Of a stretch of DNA of 38,304 nucleotides, positions 24,286-31,738 are shown piece by piece. The stretch is from Streptomyces sp. 150FB (GTDB taxonomy: Bacteria; Actinomycetota; Actinomycetes; Streptomycetales; Streptomycetaceae): contig NZ_JTHL01000001.1 of the NCBI RefSeq assembly GCF_000818195.1, positions 8,464,513 through 8,502,816 on the forward strand, in the 5' to 3' direction. Position 1 is the first letter of the stretch. Each line of letters starts with the position of its first letter. A program made the position numbers and the translations under genes. A model generated the notes under the pieces. The model was not told the DNA's origin and searched no databases. It worked only from the letters and a program-made list of their open reading frames with translations.

Positions 24286-24891
24286 TCAGCCCTTCCGGCC
24301 CAGCGCGACACCCACCTGCGACAGCAGGAGACTCCTGAAGGCCTCCGGCGACGGCCCGTCCTGATGAAGGACCCTGGGAATGATCGTACCGGCAAGAACG
24401 TCGAGGAGAAAGTGCACGACGTCCGACGCACTGTGCTCCGGTTGGAACACGCCCTCGTCGCAGCCTTCCTGAACCGCGGTCAGGAAGGGCTCGCGATAGC
24501 GCCTCTGCACCTGCTCGCTGTGCTCGCGCAGTTCCTCGTCCCGCATGGCCGAGCGCCAGAACTCCAGAAGCGTCCGCTGCACCGGCTCGGGATTCCCCAG
24601 ACTGCGATCGATCAGAGCGACCAGGCGCTCCCACGGATCGCTGTGTACGGCGGCCAGCGCCTCGAGGGCCTCCACCTGACCGTTCGTGGAGCGCTGAAGG
24701 GCTTCGACGAGCATGTCCTCGCGGGACCCGAAGTAATTCTGCAAGGTGCTCACGGCCGTGCCGCTGGCAGCGGACACATCGGCGAAGCGGGTTCCCTCGT
24801 ACCCCCGGTCGGCCAGCACCGCTATCACGGTGTCCAGCACCGCGAGCCGTTTGGGTCCACCGGCGCGTCTGGTCCTCTTCTCGACAGGCAT
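24286..24891 (-). CDS. TetR-family transcriptional regulator
   Basis: 201 residues. The N-terminal helix-turn-helix is VLDTVIAVLADRGYEGTRFADVSAASGTAVSTLQNYFGSREDML; STLQNYFGSRED is the recognition-helix region. An all-helical ligand-binding domain follows. ATG 24891 gives the normal N-terminus. A -35/-10 pair ends six bases before this ATG, so the mRNA is probably leaderless. It is divergent from the flavoprotein gene across about 300 bp and is the natural candidate to repress it. Confidence 0.9.
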   Translation of the reverse strand: MPVEKRTRRAGGPKRLAVLDTVIAVLADRGYEGTRFADVSAASGTAVSTLQNYFGSREDMLVEALQRSTNGQVEALEALAAVHSDPWERLVALIDRSLGNPEPVQRTLLEFWRSAMRDEELREHSEQVQRRYREPFLTAVQEGCDEGVFQPEHSASDVVHFLLDVLAGTIIPRVLHQDGPSPEAFRSLLLSQVGVALGRKG

Positions 24892-25197
24892 GTCAATACG
24901 GTACAGCGATACGGATAACCCAGGCAATCCCGACAGGCACAGGCCCCATGCCCCACAACCTGATGCGTCTGGCCCCCATCCTGCGGCAGGTCGGGGGGAT
25001 TCCCGGCTTCGGCGGCAAGCGCGGCGAGTGCGGGGCCGGCTCCGGTCCCGATCCCGATCCCGAACGCCGATGACGACCGGACGACCGTACGAGAGGCACT
25101 TTGCGGCTGTCGGATACACCGCGTTCCGGGGTGATCAACCATGATATGGACCGTGCCGTCTGCGACGCGGCTCAAGCTGTTCGAGGAAGGGACTCCG
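24892..25197. other. Divergent intergenic region between tetR and the flavoprotein gene
   Basis: About 306 bp without a gene. For tetR, TTGCCT (24927-24922) and TACCGT (24903-24898) are 18 bp apart on the minus strand, placing transcription start at ATG 24891. Two direct repeats of ATACGG (24896-24901 and 24909-24914, 13 bp apart) overlap the -10 and spacer and could be an autoregulatory site. A CCCGAT run (cccgatcccgatcccgaac) lies near 25044-25062. No clear promoter is seen for the flavoprotein. Confidence 0.45.
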
Positions 25198-26522
25198 ATG
25201 CGTGATACGGCATCAGACAGGCCGCTGGACGGCCACGCAGCCGAGGCAGCCGACAGGCAGGCGGACGTGATCGTGGTGGGGCGGGACCCGCCGGTTCGTC
25301 CACCGCGTACCACCTCGCCAGAGCGGGCGTCGACGTCCTCCTCCTGGAGAAGTCGCGATTCCCGAGGGAGAAGGTGTGCGGTGACGGGCTCACCCCCCGT
25401 GCTGTCAACCAACTGATCCGCATGGGCGTCGACCTCAAGGCACCCGGGTGGGTGCGCTCCCGTGGCATGCGGTGGGTCATCGGCGGCCGCCAGGTGCAGA
25501 TCGACTGGCCGGACCTCGGGCGTTACCCGGACTTCGGGCTCTCGCGCAGCCGACACGACTTCGACGACATTCTTGCCCGCCACGCCGTGGCGGCCGGAGC
25601 TCGGCTGGCCACCGGTGTGAAGGTCACCGGTCCTGTCACCGATCGCGCGGGCCGCGTCACGGGCGTCACCACCGTGACCGACGGGGGTGAACCCTCCGTC
25701 CACCGTGCGCCGATCGTCATCGCGGCTGACGGCGCGTCCGCACGTCTCGCGCTCGCCATGGGGGTGGAACGGGACAAGAAGCGGCAGGTCGCCACAGCGG
25801 CCCGCCGCTACTACCGTAGTCCGGACCGGTCCCAGGAGGAGTACCTCGAACTGTGGGCCGACGTCCGGCTGCCGGACAGCGACCGGTACCTGCCCGGATA
25901 CGGCTGGATCTTCCCCATGGGCGACGGGCGGGTCAATGTCGGTCTGGGAGGTGTGGGCAGTCGGCAGCACGGCAACCTCGAACTGCGGGCCACCCTCACC
26001 CAGTGGCTGGCCCGTACCCCTGAGTCCTGGGGCCTGCGCGAGGAGAACGCCGAGGGCCCGTTGCGCAGCGCCGCGTTACCCATGGGCTTGAATCGGCGTC
26101 CGCTCTACACCCGCGGGCTCCTGTTGGTGGGGGACTCCGCGGGAATGATCAGCCCCTGGACCGGTGAGGGCATCGGCCAGGCCATGGAGGCGGGTGAAGC
26201 CGCCGCCGAGATGGTGGCACTTGCCCTGGCGCGGCCCGTGGGTCCCGGGCGGGAGCGTGTGCTGCACCACTATCCCGTCGAGATGAACCGCCGTTGGGGA
26301 CGCTACTACCGCCTGGGCAATGTGGCCCTGGACGTCCTGCTGAAGCGCTCGGGTTTCCAGTCGGTCCTCAACGGATACGTTCTGGGCTCCCCCTTCCTGC
26401 TGAACGCACTGGCGCGGCTGCTCACCAACCTGACCGACGACCCCTCACGCGACACGATCGACCACCTTCTCAACGGCATCGTCCGGCTCGTGCCCGCCCC
26501 GAATACGAGGCGCCGCCGCTGA
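25198..26522 (+). pseudogene. Geranylgeranyl-reductase-family FAD oxidoreductase with a frameshift in its FAD motif
   Basis: ATG 25198 (GGAAGG upstream) starts MRDTASDRPLDGHAAEAADRQADVIVVG, then the frame breaks. One extra G in the GGGGCGGG tract (25278-25285) would restore GAGPAGSSTAYHLARAGVDVLLLEKSRFPREKVCGDGLTPRAV, the family's FAD-binding GxGPAGS and the CGDGLTPRA motif. The remainder (about 385 codons, to 26522) is intact: GYGWIFPMGDGRVNVGLGG and LLLVGDSAGMISPWTGEGIGQAMEAGE, the GD FAD-contact motif. Family members reduce double bonds of prenyl chains or oxidise phenolic or alicyclic substrates. The downstream ATG at 25374 would give a protein without the dinucleotide-binding fold. Because the lesion is a single base in a G run, a sequencing error is as likely as a dead gene. 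Confidence 0.82.
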
Positions 26523-26598
26523 ATCCCCGGGCCACCGCCCGGCGGTGAGAGCGGTGAGCGCCTCGGCCGTGTGCGCCCCCAGGGCCCCCGGGCCCGTC

Positions 26599-27264
26599 TC
26601 ATTCCCGCGGGGCCGGCCCGGGTTCGTTCGCCGGTGGCGCGGGGCGCAGGCCGTACATCAGGTTGGCGATCAGGGCGTCGGCGAATTCCTCGGTGAGGGG
26701 CTCGTCCGGGATGAGCAGCCGGTGATAGCAGGCGCCCCAGAGCTGGTCGATGATCACACGGGGGTCGGCGTCCGGGCGGATCTGGCCGCGCTGCTGGGCC
26801 CTTTGGAGAACGCCCGCGGCCAGTCGTCTGCGGCCGAGGGAGTACAGGTCGCTGAAGGCGGTGGCCAGATCGGGGTCGGTCTGGGCCTGGCCGATGAGTT
26901 CGGCCAGTACCCGGCCGGCCCGGGTGCCGGTGAGCAGGTTGACGAAGGCATGCAGTTGGGAGGTCAGGTCAGCGGTGATGTCGCCGGTGTCGGGGAAGGC
27001 CAGGCTGTCTTCGACGGCGTGCATGTACCCGTCGAGGGCGAGGGCGCCTTTGGAGGGCCACCACTTGTAGATGGTTGTTTTGCTGGCGCCGGCCAGTTGG
27101 GCCACTCGTTCGATCGTGAAGGCAGCCATGCTTTCGGCCAGCAGGACGCTTCCGGCTGCCTGGAGAATGTCGTGGCGGACCTCTTCCGCCGGGCGCCGGC
27201 CACGGCCCCGGGGTGCGGCTTCAGGAACGGAAGGCATTTCGGGACCGCCGGGGGTGGTTGGCAT
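26599..27264 (-). CDS. TetR-family transcriptional regulator
   Basis: 221 residues. The helix-turn-helix is ILQAAGSVLLAESMAAFTIERVAQLAGASKTTIYKWWPSKGALALDGY, with the typical TTIYKWWPSK recognition region. The C-terminal domain (QLWGACYHRLLIPDEPLTEEFADALIANLMYGL) is the TetR_C form common in actinobacteria. ATG 27264 follows GGAGAT. It is the last gene of a same-strand series SDR, SDR, TetR, so it probably autoregulates through the inverted operator upstream of the first SDR. It is convergent with the flavoprotein gene; the 76-bp gap contains a CACCGCC-c-GGCGGTG palindrome (26533-26547) but no T run. Confidence 0.9.
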   Translation of the reverse strand: MPTTPGGPEMPSVPEAAPRGRGRRPAEEVRHDILQAAGSVLLAESMAAFTIERVAQLAGASKTTIYKWWPSKGALALDGYMHAVEDSLAFPDTGDITADLTSQLHAFVNLLTGTRAGRVLAELIGQAQTDPDLATAFSDLYSLGRRRLAAGVLQRAQQRGQIRPDADPRVIIDQLWGACYHRLLIPDEPLTEEFADALIANLMYGLRPAPPANEPGPAPRE

Positions 27265-27366
27265 GTCAGATCTCCGGTAGGTCCGCGCACCTGCTGGTAC
27301 CGGCCCTGGTGGGGGTGTGGATGGCCGGACGGGTTCAATCGGATGCTATGCCCAGCGTGGCCGCGT

Positions 27367-28281
27367 TCACCCTGTCGACGCTTCCCGTTCGTACGCCGGC
27401 CGGAGGAGTTCGGCGAAGCCCATGCGGGTCAGGAAGTTGCGCTGGGCTTCTTCGTTGACCTCGTTGGCGTGTTCGACGCCGGCTTTCGTGAAGTCGACGA
27501 CGGTCCGGGAGGGGCGGCTGCCGCGGGGCAGCGCCAGGACGCGTGTTATCTCGTCGGCGACGGCGACCGGGTCGGCGTCGACGTTCTCCTCGAAGAGTCC
27601 CGCGGTGGCTTCCTCGTTGCGTTCCACCATTGGTTCCAGAGCGGCATAGGCGGCGGTGACGGTACGGTCGCCGGCCCGGCCCGCGTTGGGGAAGTGCTCG
27701 GTGCCGGAGGTGAAGGGACCGGGCATCACGATGGTGGACTCGATGCCGAACTGTCCCACCTCGTACGCGGTGGTACGGGCCAGTGCGTCGAAGGCGGCCT
27801 TGGAAGCGACGTAGGGCGCGAGGAACGGCGGCAAAACGACACTGGTGGAGCTGCCCACGTACACCAGCAGGCCCTCGCCGCGGGAGCGGAGGTGCGGCAG
27901 CGCCGCACGGTTGACGCGCTGCATACCGAGCACATTGACGTCCATCAGATGCGCCAGATCCTCGGCGGTGAACGCCTCGGCGAAGCCCACCATCAGGTGG
28001 CCCGCATTGTGCACGACGACATCCAGACGGCCGGTCTCGGCGAGGATGGACGTGACCGCGTTGTCGGCGGAGTCCTGGGACTGCACGTCCAACTCCACCA
28101 CGCGCAGATCGATGTTCTCCCGGGCGGCCAGGTCCAGCAGTTCACGCGATCTGGGGGTGTTGCGGCCGAACGGGTCGCGCATGCTGGCGAAGACGGTGTG
28201 GCCCGCGGCGGCCAGTGCGCGGGCGGTCAGGTTGCCGATACCGGTGGCGGCGCCGGTGACGAGAACGACGTGGGAAGACAT
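27367..28281 (-). CDS. Classical short-chain dehydrogenase/reductase
   Basis: 304 residues. NAD(P) motif TGAATGIG (residues 9-16), NAG at 92-94, catalytic Ser144/145, Tyr157 and Lys161 in the YVASK motif. The C-terminal extension (about 50 residues beyond the core, including VEHANEVNEEAQRNFLTRMGFAELL) is seen in the larger SDRs of this type. ATG 28281 follows CAGGAGAG. It lies 47 bp downstream of a second SDR and 102 bp upstream of TetR, all on the minus strand. The substrate, presumably a ketone or alcohol, is unknown. Confidence 0.92.
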   Translation of the reverse strand: MSSHVVLVTGAATGIGNLTARALAAAGHTVFASMRDPFGRNTPRSRELLDLAARENIDLRVVELDVQSQDSADNAVTSILAETGRLDVVVHNAGHLMVGFAEAFTAEDLAHLMDVNVLGMQRVNRAALPHLRSRGEGLLVYVGSSTSVVLPPFLAPYVASKAAFDALARTTAYEVGQFGIESTIVMPGPFTSGTEHFPNAGRAGDRTVTAAYAALEPMVERNEEATAGLFEENVDADPVAVADEITRVLALPRGSRPSRTVVDFTKAGVEHANEVNEEAQRNFLTRMGFAELLRPAYEREASTG

Positions 28282-28328
28282 GACAGCTCTCCTGGGGTCG
28301 GGGGGATGCTTTGCGGAGGGAGCGTGGG

Positions 28329-29090
28329 TCAGGCCGCGCCGCCGTTGACATAGAAGATCTGTCCGTTGACCCAGCGCGCGGGCCCCGCGAGGAAGGAGAC
28401 CGCCTCGGCGATGTCCTCGGGGTAGGCCAGGCGCTCCAGCGGGGGGACATGGGCGAGGCGGTCGATGGTCTCCTGGTCCTTGTCCTCCAGGAACAGCGGA
28501 GTGGCGGTCGGTCCGGGGGCTACGGCATTGACCGTGATGTCCCTGCCGCGCAACTCCTTGGCGAGGATCATCGTCATGGCGTCCACCGCGCCCTTGGTCG
28601 CCGCGTAGGCGGTGTAGTTGGGCAGGGCGAGCTTGGTGACACTGGTGGAGAAGTTGACCAGGGCGCCTCCCGTGCGCAGTCGGCGTGCCGCTTCACGGCT
28701 GACCACGAAGGTGCCGCGCACGTTGGTGCGGTGCATCCGGTCGAAGTCGGCGAGCTCGAGCCCGACCAGCGGTGAGAGCAGCATGATGCCGGCCGTGTGG
28801 ACCACCACGTCGACACCGCCGAAGGTCTCCTCGGCGAGGTCGAACAGCGAGGCCACGTCGGCTTCTTCGGCCACGTCCGCCTTGACGGCGAGGGCGGTGC
28901 CGCCCGCCTTTTCGATCGCCTCGACGGTCTCCTGAGCGCGAACGGAATTGCCCGCGTAGCCGATGACGACGCTCATCCCATCAGCCGCGAGCCGCTCGAC
29001 GACCGACCGGCCGATCCCGCCAGAACCCCCGGTGACGATGGCGACCCGCGGCGACTCGCCGGCTGCGGTGTTGATGTGTGTGCTGGTCAT
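28329..29090 (-). CDS. Short-chain dehydrogenase/reductase (FabG-like)
   Basis: 253 residues. TGGSGGIG cofactor loop (20-27), HTAG in place of the usual NNAG, Ser148, Tyr162 and Lys166 (YAATK), and a C-terminal NGQIFYVNGG typical of FabG-like enzymes. ATG 29090 gives the usual N-terminus, with GGAAGGGA upstream. It is the first gene of an SDR-SDR-TetR operon whose promoter and twin operator are at 29149-29192. Confidence 0.92.
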   Translation of the reverse strand: MTSTHINTAAGESPRVAIVTGGSGGIGRSVVERLAADGMSVVIGYAGNSVRAQETVEAIEKAGGTALAVKADVAEEADVASLFDLAEETFGGVDVVVHTAGIMLLSPLVGLELADFDRMHRTNVRGTFVVSREAARRLRTGGALVNFSTSVTKLALPNYTAYAATKGAVDAMTMILAKELRGRDITVNAVAPGPTATPLFLEDKDQETIDRLAHVPPLERLAYPEDIAEAVSFLAGPARWVNGQIFYVNGGAA

Positions 29091-29148
29091 GGTGATGTCC
29101 CTTCCAGAGGCGCGCCCGATGCGCTCCGGGACCCCCCGGTGCGCTTTG

Positions 29149-29192
29149 TGGACGCTGCGTTCATATAAGCATGGAGATGAACGCGGCGTCCA
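29149..29192 (-). promoter_or_regulatory. Double inverted TetR-type operator overlapping the SDR operon promoter
   Basis: Arms TGGACGCTGCGTTCAT (29149-29164) and ATGAACGCGGCGTCCA (29177-29192) are reverse complements at 15 of 16 positions around a 12-bp spacer. Each arm is itself a near-palindrome (TGGACGC-N-GCGTTCA, six of seven), so this is two 15-16-bp operators in opposite orientation. The minus-strand promoter TGGACG (29192-29187), 18 bp, TTATAT (29168-29163) runs through it: one operator covers the -35 and spacer, the other the -10 and start region. Two bound dimers would shut transcription tightly. The TetR at the end of the operon is the obvious ligand. Confidence 0.75.
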
Positions 29193-29308
29193 TATGTTTC
29201 GCGTTCGGAAGGGATTCGTGGGACCCGCGTCACACAACTACGCCGAGCTCGCGATCCTGCTCGCACCCGGGGGCAGCAACCGCTGAGCCGCGTTCCCTAG
29301 CCCCTGGA

Positions 29309-29560
29309 GAGTTGGAAGCGGGCGCCGCCCACAGTGCCGGGGTCACCTTCCTCCCCAGCGCCTTCGGGCGCCCGCACCTGGTGGCGGTCACGCTACGGCT
29401 GGAGGCACTCGCGCATCCGGTACGGCTTCGGCTGCCGCGTACCTTGGCCCGCGGCCCGCACGCCACCGGTGAGCCGGCCCACGCCTGGGGACTTTCACCC
29501 CCGGAGTTTCCCGCCACCTCGCTGCCCCGCGCACCTCAGCCGTGAGGTGGTCGAGCGTGG
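29309..29560 (+). pseudogene. Decayed ArsR/DUF5937-type regulator
   Basis: The plus strand reads SAGVTFLPSAFGRPHLVAV, then directly TLRLEALAHPVRLRLPRTLARGPHATGEPAHAWGLSPPEF, which matches the actinobacterial DUF5937 plus ArsR helix-turn-helix family (PSAFxRPH, then the LALAHPxRLRLLRxLARG winged-helix start). The segment that should link the two parts is missing, and after PPEF the frame shifts: the expected SRHLAxLR appears as RHLAAPR in another frame before a stop. There is no start codon with a ribosome binding site. This is a relic with at least one internal deletion and one frameshift. Confidence 0.6.
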
Positions 29561-29600
29561 CCCGTCAGTGCTTCGTGGTTCACCTTGAGGGCCCGTCCGG

Positions 29601-30246
29601 TCAGAGCGGTTCCGGGACGGAGTGGCCGAAGCCCTGGTCCCAGTGGTTGCGGCTGGTGACCTCGTGCACGGGGCGGCGGTTCGCGGCTGTGGCCCAGCGT
29701 CCGCGCGGGTAGCCGAGCGCGAGCAGCGCGGTCATCTGCCAGCCTTCGTCCGTGGGCACGCCCAGCGTCTTCATGACCTCGGCCGCCTCGTAGCGCAGTA
29801 CCGTGCTGATGGTGCCGCCCACACCTTCCGCGTGCGCCGCGAGGAGGATGCTCCAGATGGCGGGGTAGATGTTCGCGCCCCCGTGGTCGTCGATGGCGAA
29901 CACGAAGACCAGCAGCGGGATGTCGGCGAAGTGCTCGGTGAAGTAGTCGCCGGACGCCTTGATCCGGCGCATGGTCTCCGCGTGGGCCCGGGTCGTGCAT
30001 GGGCTTGGCGAGTTGGCCCGCGGCGATCTCCGCGTACTCCTGGGCGCGGCAGCGCTGGTACGCCGTCGCCAACTCGCGCTTGAGGTCCGGGTCGTCGACG
30101 ACCAGGAAGTGCCAGCGCTGGGTGTTCCCGCCGTTGGGGGCCCGGATGGCGGCGTCGAGGATTCGGGCCTGGGTCTCCAGCGGTATCGGGTCGGGGTGCA
30201 TACGGCGCATCATCCGCGTGGTGTACGGAGCCTCGTAAACGTCCAT
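29601..30246 (-). pseudogene. Nitroreductase-family flavoprotein with a single frameshift
   Basis: From ATG 30246 (GAGGAG upstream): MDVYEAPYTTRMMRRMHPDPIPLETQARILDAAIRAPNGGNTQRWHFLVVDDPDL, the nitroreductase FMN-binding start (R-M-R-x-x, then P-x-x-x-N-x-Q). At KPMHDP the frame slips. The neighbouring frame continues HAETMRRIKASGDYFTEHFADIPLLVFVFAI...GGTISTVLRYEAAEVMKTLGVPTDEGWQMTALLALGYPRG to 29601. The 646-nt span is one base over a codon multiple; removing one base from the CCCGGGCCC tract (about 29990-29998) would give a 214-residue family-length protein. FMN/NAD(P)H nitroreduction or a related reduction is likely. It is divergent from the PnbB-like gene. Confidence 0.8.
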
Positions 30247-30319
30247 TGCGGGTACTCCTCGCGGTAGTTGGCGCGGCGGCGGGTACGTCGGCGGGCACGG
30301 CCGGCGGACGTACGGCCCG

Positions 30320-30335
30320 TGTCGCGTACGCGACA
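30320..30335. promoter_or_regulatory. 16-bp perfect palindrome TGTCGCGTACGCGACA
   Basis: A fully symmetric 16-mer in the 202-bp divergent promoter region between the nitroreductase and the PnbB-like lyase. On the minus strand it starts within or next to a possible -10 (TAATGT, preceded by TTACAT at 16 bp), so it could control the nitroreductase. A dimeric repressor site is likely; the regulator is unknown. Confidence 0.6.
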
Positions 30336-30340
30336 TTACG

Positions 30341-30367
30341 GTTACGATGATTACATGTAACGTAACT
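30341..30367. promoter_or_regulatory. GTTACG...CGTAAC inverted repeat with internal TTACATGTAA
   Basis: GTTACG (30341-30346) and CGTAAC (30361-30366) flank a perfect TTACATGTAA palindrome (30351-30360). Within it, TGTAACGTAACT (30356-30367) matches 11 of 12 bases of TGTTACGTAACT upstream of the SDR at 33709-34455. The same regulator may therefore act on both genes. Together with the 16-mer 6 bp away it makes a compact divergent control region. Confidence 0.5.
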
Positions 30368-30448
30368 AGCCGCGAGACACGGTCCTGGTGCGCCGGCGTA
30401 CCCCTGGCTCGTGCTCGAACAACGAGACGCAGGAAGAAGGAGCCGACC

Positions 30449-30961
30449 GTGGCGGCAACAGCAAAGGAACTGATCGAGCGCAGCATCCCGTTCCTCCACG
30501 AGGTGGAGAACCGCACGGCGGGTGGCGAGTTGGAGACCTGGCTGAACGAGACCCACGGCGCCGGGAGTGAGCTGTACGGCGACCTGGCCGCCATGATCAC
30601 CGACGGGGTCCGCGAGGGCTGGGCCGCCAACATCGAGGTCGAGGGCCGCACGTACCGGCGCAGCCGCATCGCCGAACCGAGCGCGCCCCTCAGGTACTTC
30701 AGCATCACGGCGGTCTACATGGACAGCATCGAACCGCTGCGCGGGCAGTACCACCAGCACCCGTACGGCGAACTCAACCTCGTCGTACCGCTGGACCCCG
30801 GCGCCAGGCTCATGGGGCCGCGCGGCTGGAGCGGGCCCGGCTGGACCGCACCCGGCCCGGGCAGCCACCACTACCCCGAGGTCAAGGGTGGTGCCTTGAT
30901 CGCGCTGTTCTACCTGCCCGCCGGGCGGATCTCGTACGACATAACGCCGTCCACCGCCTGA
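30449..30961 (+). CDS. DUF4863 / PnbB-type 4-hydroxylaminobenzoate lyase homologue
   Basis: 170 residues, no signal. The N-terminal half is helical (SIPFLHEVENRTAGGELETWLNE). The C-terminal half is a cupin-like sheet: QYHQHPYGELNLVVPLDPGARLMGPRGW, WTAPGPGSHHYPEVKGGALIALFYLPAGRI. His residues in YHQHPYGE and SHHYP are candidate metal or acid-base ligands. I recognise this architecture as the family of PnbB, which converts 4-hydroxylaminobenzoate to protocatechuate and ammonia. GTG 30449 is chosen because AAGGAG ends six bases before it; the upstream in-frame codons are Arg-rich. It lies between two nitroreductase genes, the enzyme class that makes hydroxylamines from nitroarenes, which strongly supports this call. 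Confidence 0.75.
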   Translation: MAATAKELIERSIPFLHEVENRTAGGELETWLNETHGAGSELYGDLAAMITDGVREGWAANIEVEGRTYRRSRIAEPSAPLRYFSITAVYMDSIEPLRGQYHQHPYGELNLVVPLDPGARLMGPRGWSGPGWTAPGPGSHHYPEVKGGALIALFYLPAGRISYDITPSTA

Positions 30962-30984
30962 CACCCGGAGGGGACGTTAGCGTC

Positions 30985-31716
30985 ATGGATCCCGCGACGA
31001 CCATCGAGGAAGCCCTGCTCACCCGGCGCAGTTGCCGAGCCTTCCTGCCGACCCCGGTGCCGCGTTCCGAGATCGAGCGGCTGCTCACCCTCGCGGCCCG
31101 GTCGGCCAGCAACTCCAACTGCCAGCCCTGGCAGGTGCATGTGCTGACCGGCGCGGCGAAGCGGGCGCTGACCGAGGATCTGCTCGGCGCGCACGCGGAG
31201 GAACGCCGGGCCGAGCAGGCCGAGTTCGACTACCAGCCGCAGCCGGACGCGTGGCCGGAGCCCTTCCGTTCGCGGCGCCGCAGCTTCGGGCAGAGTCTGT
31301 ACCAGGAGACGCTCGGGATGGCGGCGGAGGACGTGACCGCCCACCGCGGCCATCACCGGCGGAACTACGACTTCTTCGGCGCGCCGGTCGGGATCATCCT
31401 GACCGTCAGCAGGGCACCGCTGGGTGGTGCCCTGCTCGATGCCGGGCTGTTCTTGCAGGCGCTGATGCTGGCGGCCCGCGGAGACGGTCTGCACACCTGC
31501 GCCCAGGCCGCGTTCATCGACTTCCATCCGGTGCTGCGCCGGCACGTGACCGTACCGGACGACCATGTGGTCATCTGTGGTGTGGCGCTGGGCTACGCGG
31601 ACGAGGACCACCGGCTCGGCGCCCATCGCACCACTCGTGAACCCGTGGGCCTGTTCACCACGTTCTACGACTCAGACTCAGACTCAGACTCCGGTTCGGA
31701 CTCCGACACGGTATGA
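30985..31716 (+). CDS. Nitroreductase (PnbA-like) with a Ser/Asp repeat tail
   Basis: 243 residues of the FMN-dependent nitroreductase fold: ALLTRRSCRAFLPTPVPRSEIERLLTLAARSASNSNCQPWQVHVLTG (the R-R-S-x-R FMN contact and P-W binding loop), FGAPVGIILTV, then GALLDAGLFLQALMLAARGDGLHTCAQAAF. Family knowledge: PnbA-type enzymes reduce 4-nitrobenzoate to 4-hydroxylaminobenzoate. It starts 23 bp after the PnbB-like gene (GGAGGGG at 30967-30972), so the two should be one operon running pnbB-pnbA. The protein ends in DSDSDSDSGSDSDTV, an acidic tail encoded by a hexanucleotide repeat and unlike the family. That tail is probably disordered. Confidence 0.88.
   Translation: MDPATTIEEALLTRRSCRAFLPTPVPRSEIERLLTLAARSASNSNCQPWQVHVLTGAAKRALTEDLLGAHAEERRAEQAEFDYQPQPDAWPEPFRSRRRSFGQSLYQETLGMAAEDVTAHRGHHRRNYDFFGAPVGIILTVSRAPLGGALLDAGLFLQALMLAARGDGLHTCAQAAFIDFHPVLRRHVTVPDDHVVICGVALGYADEDHRLGAHRTTREPVGLFTTFYDSDSDSDSGSDSDTV
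31669..31692. repeat. Hexanucleotide tandem repeat (GACTCA) at the nitroreductase C-terminus
   Basis: Three exact GACTCA units followed by GACTCC code for (Asp-Ser)n. Slippage would add or remove Asp-Ser pairs without breaking the frame. Confidence 0.75.
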
Positions 31717-31738
31717 CGACACCTGACTGCGCCGGGCG

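Noticed and set aside
26533..26547. CACCGCC-c-GGCGGTG palindrome as a terminator between convergent genes
   Set aside because: The loop would be too small as drawn and no T run follows; it may be an ordinary GC-rich inverted repeat.
26545..28353. A 602-codon plus-strand open frame
   Set aside because: Antisense to the TetR and SDR genes, which have complete motifs and ribosome binding sites. No recognisable domain.
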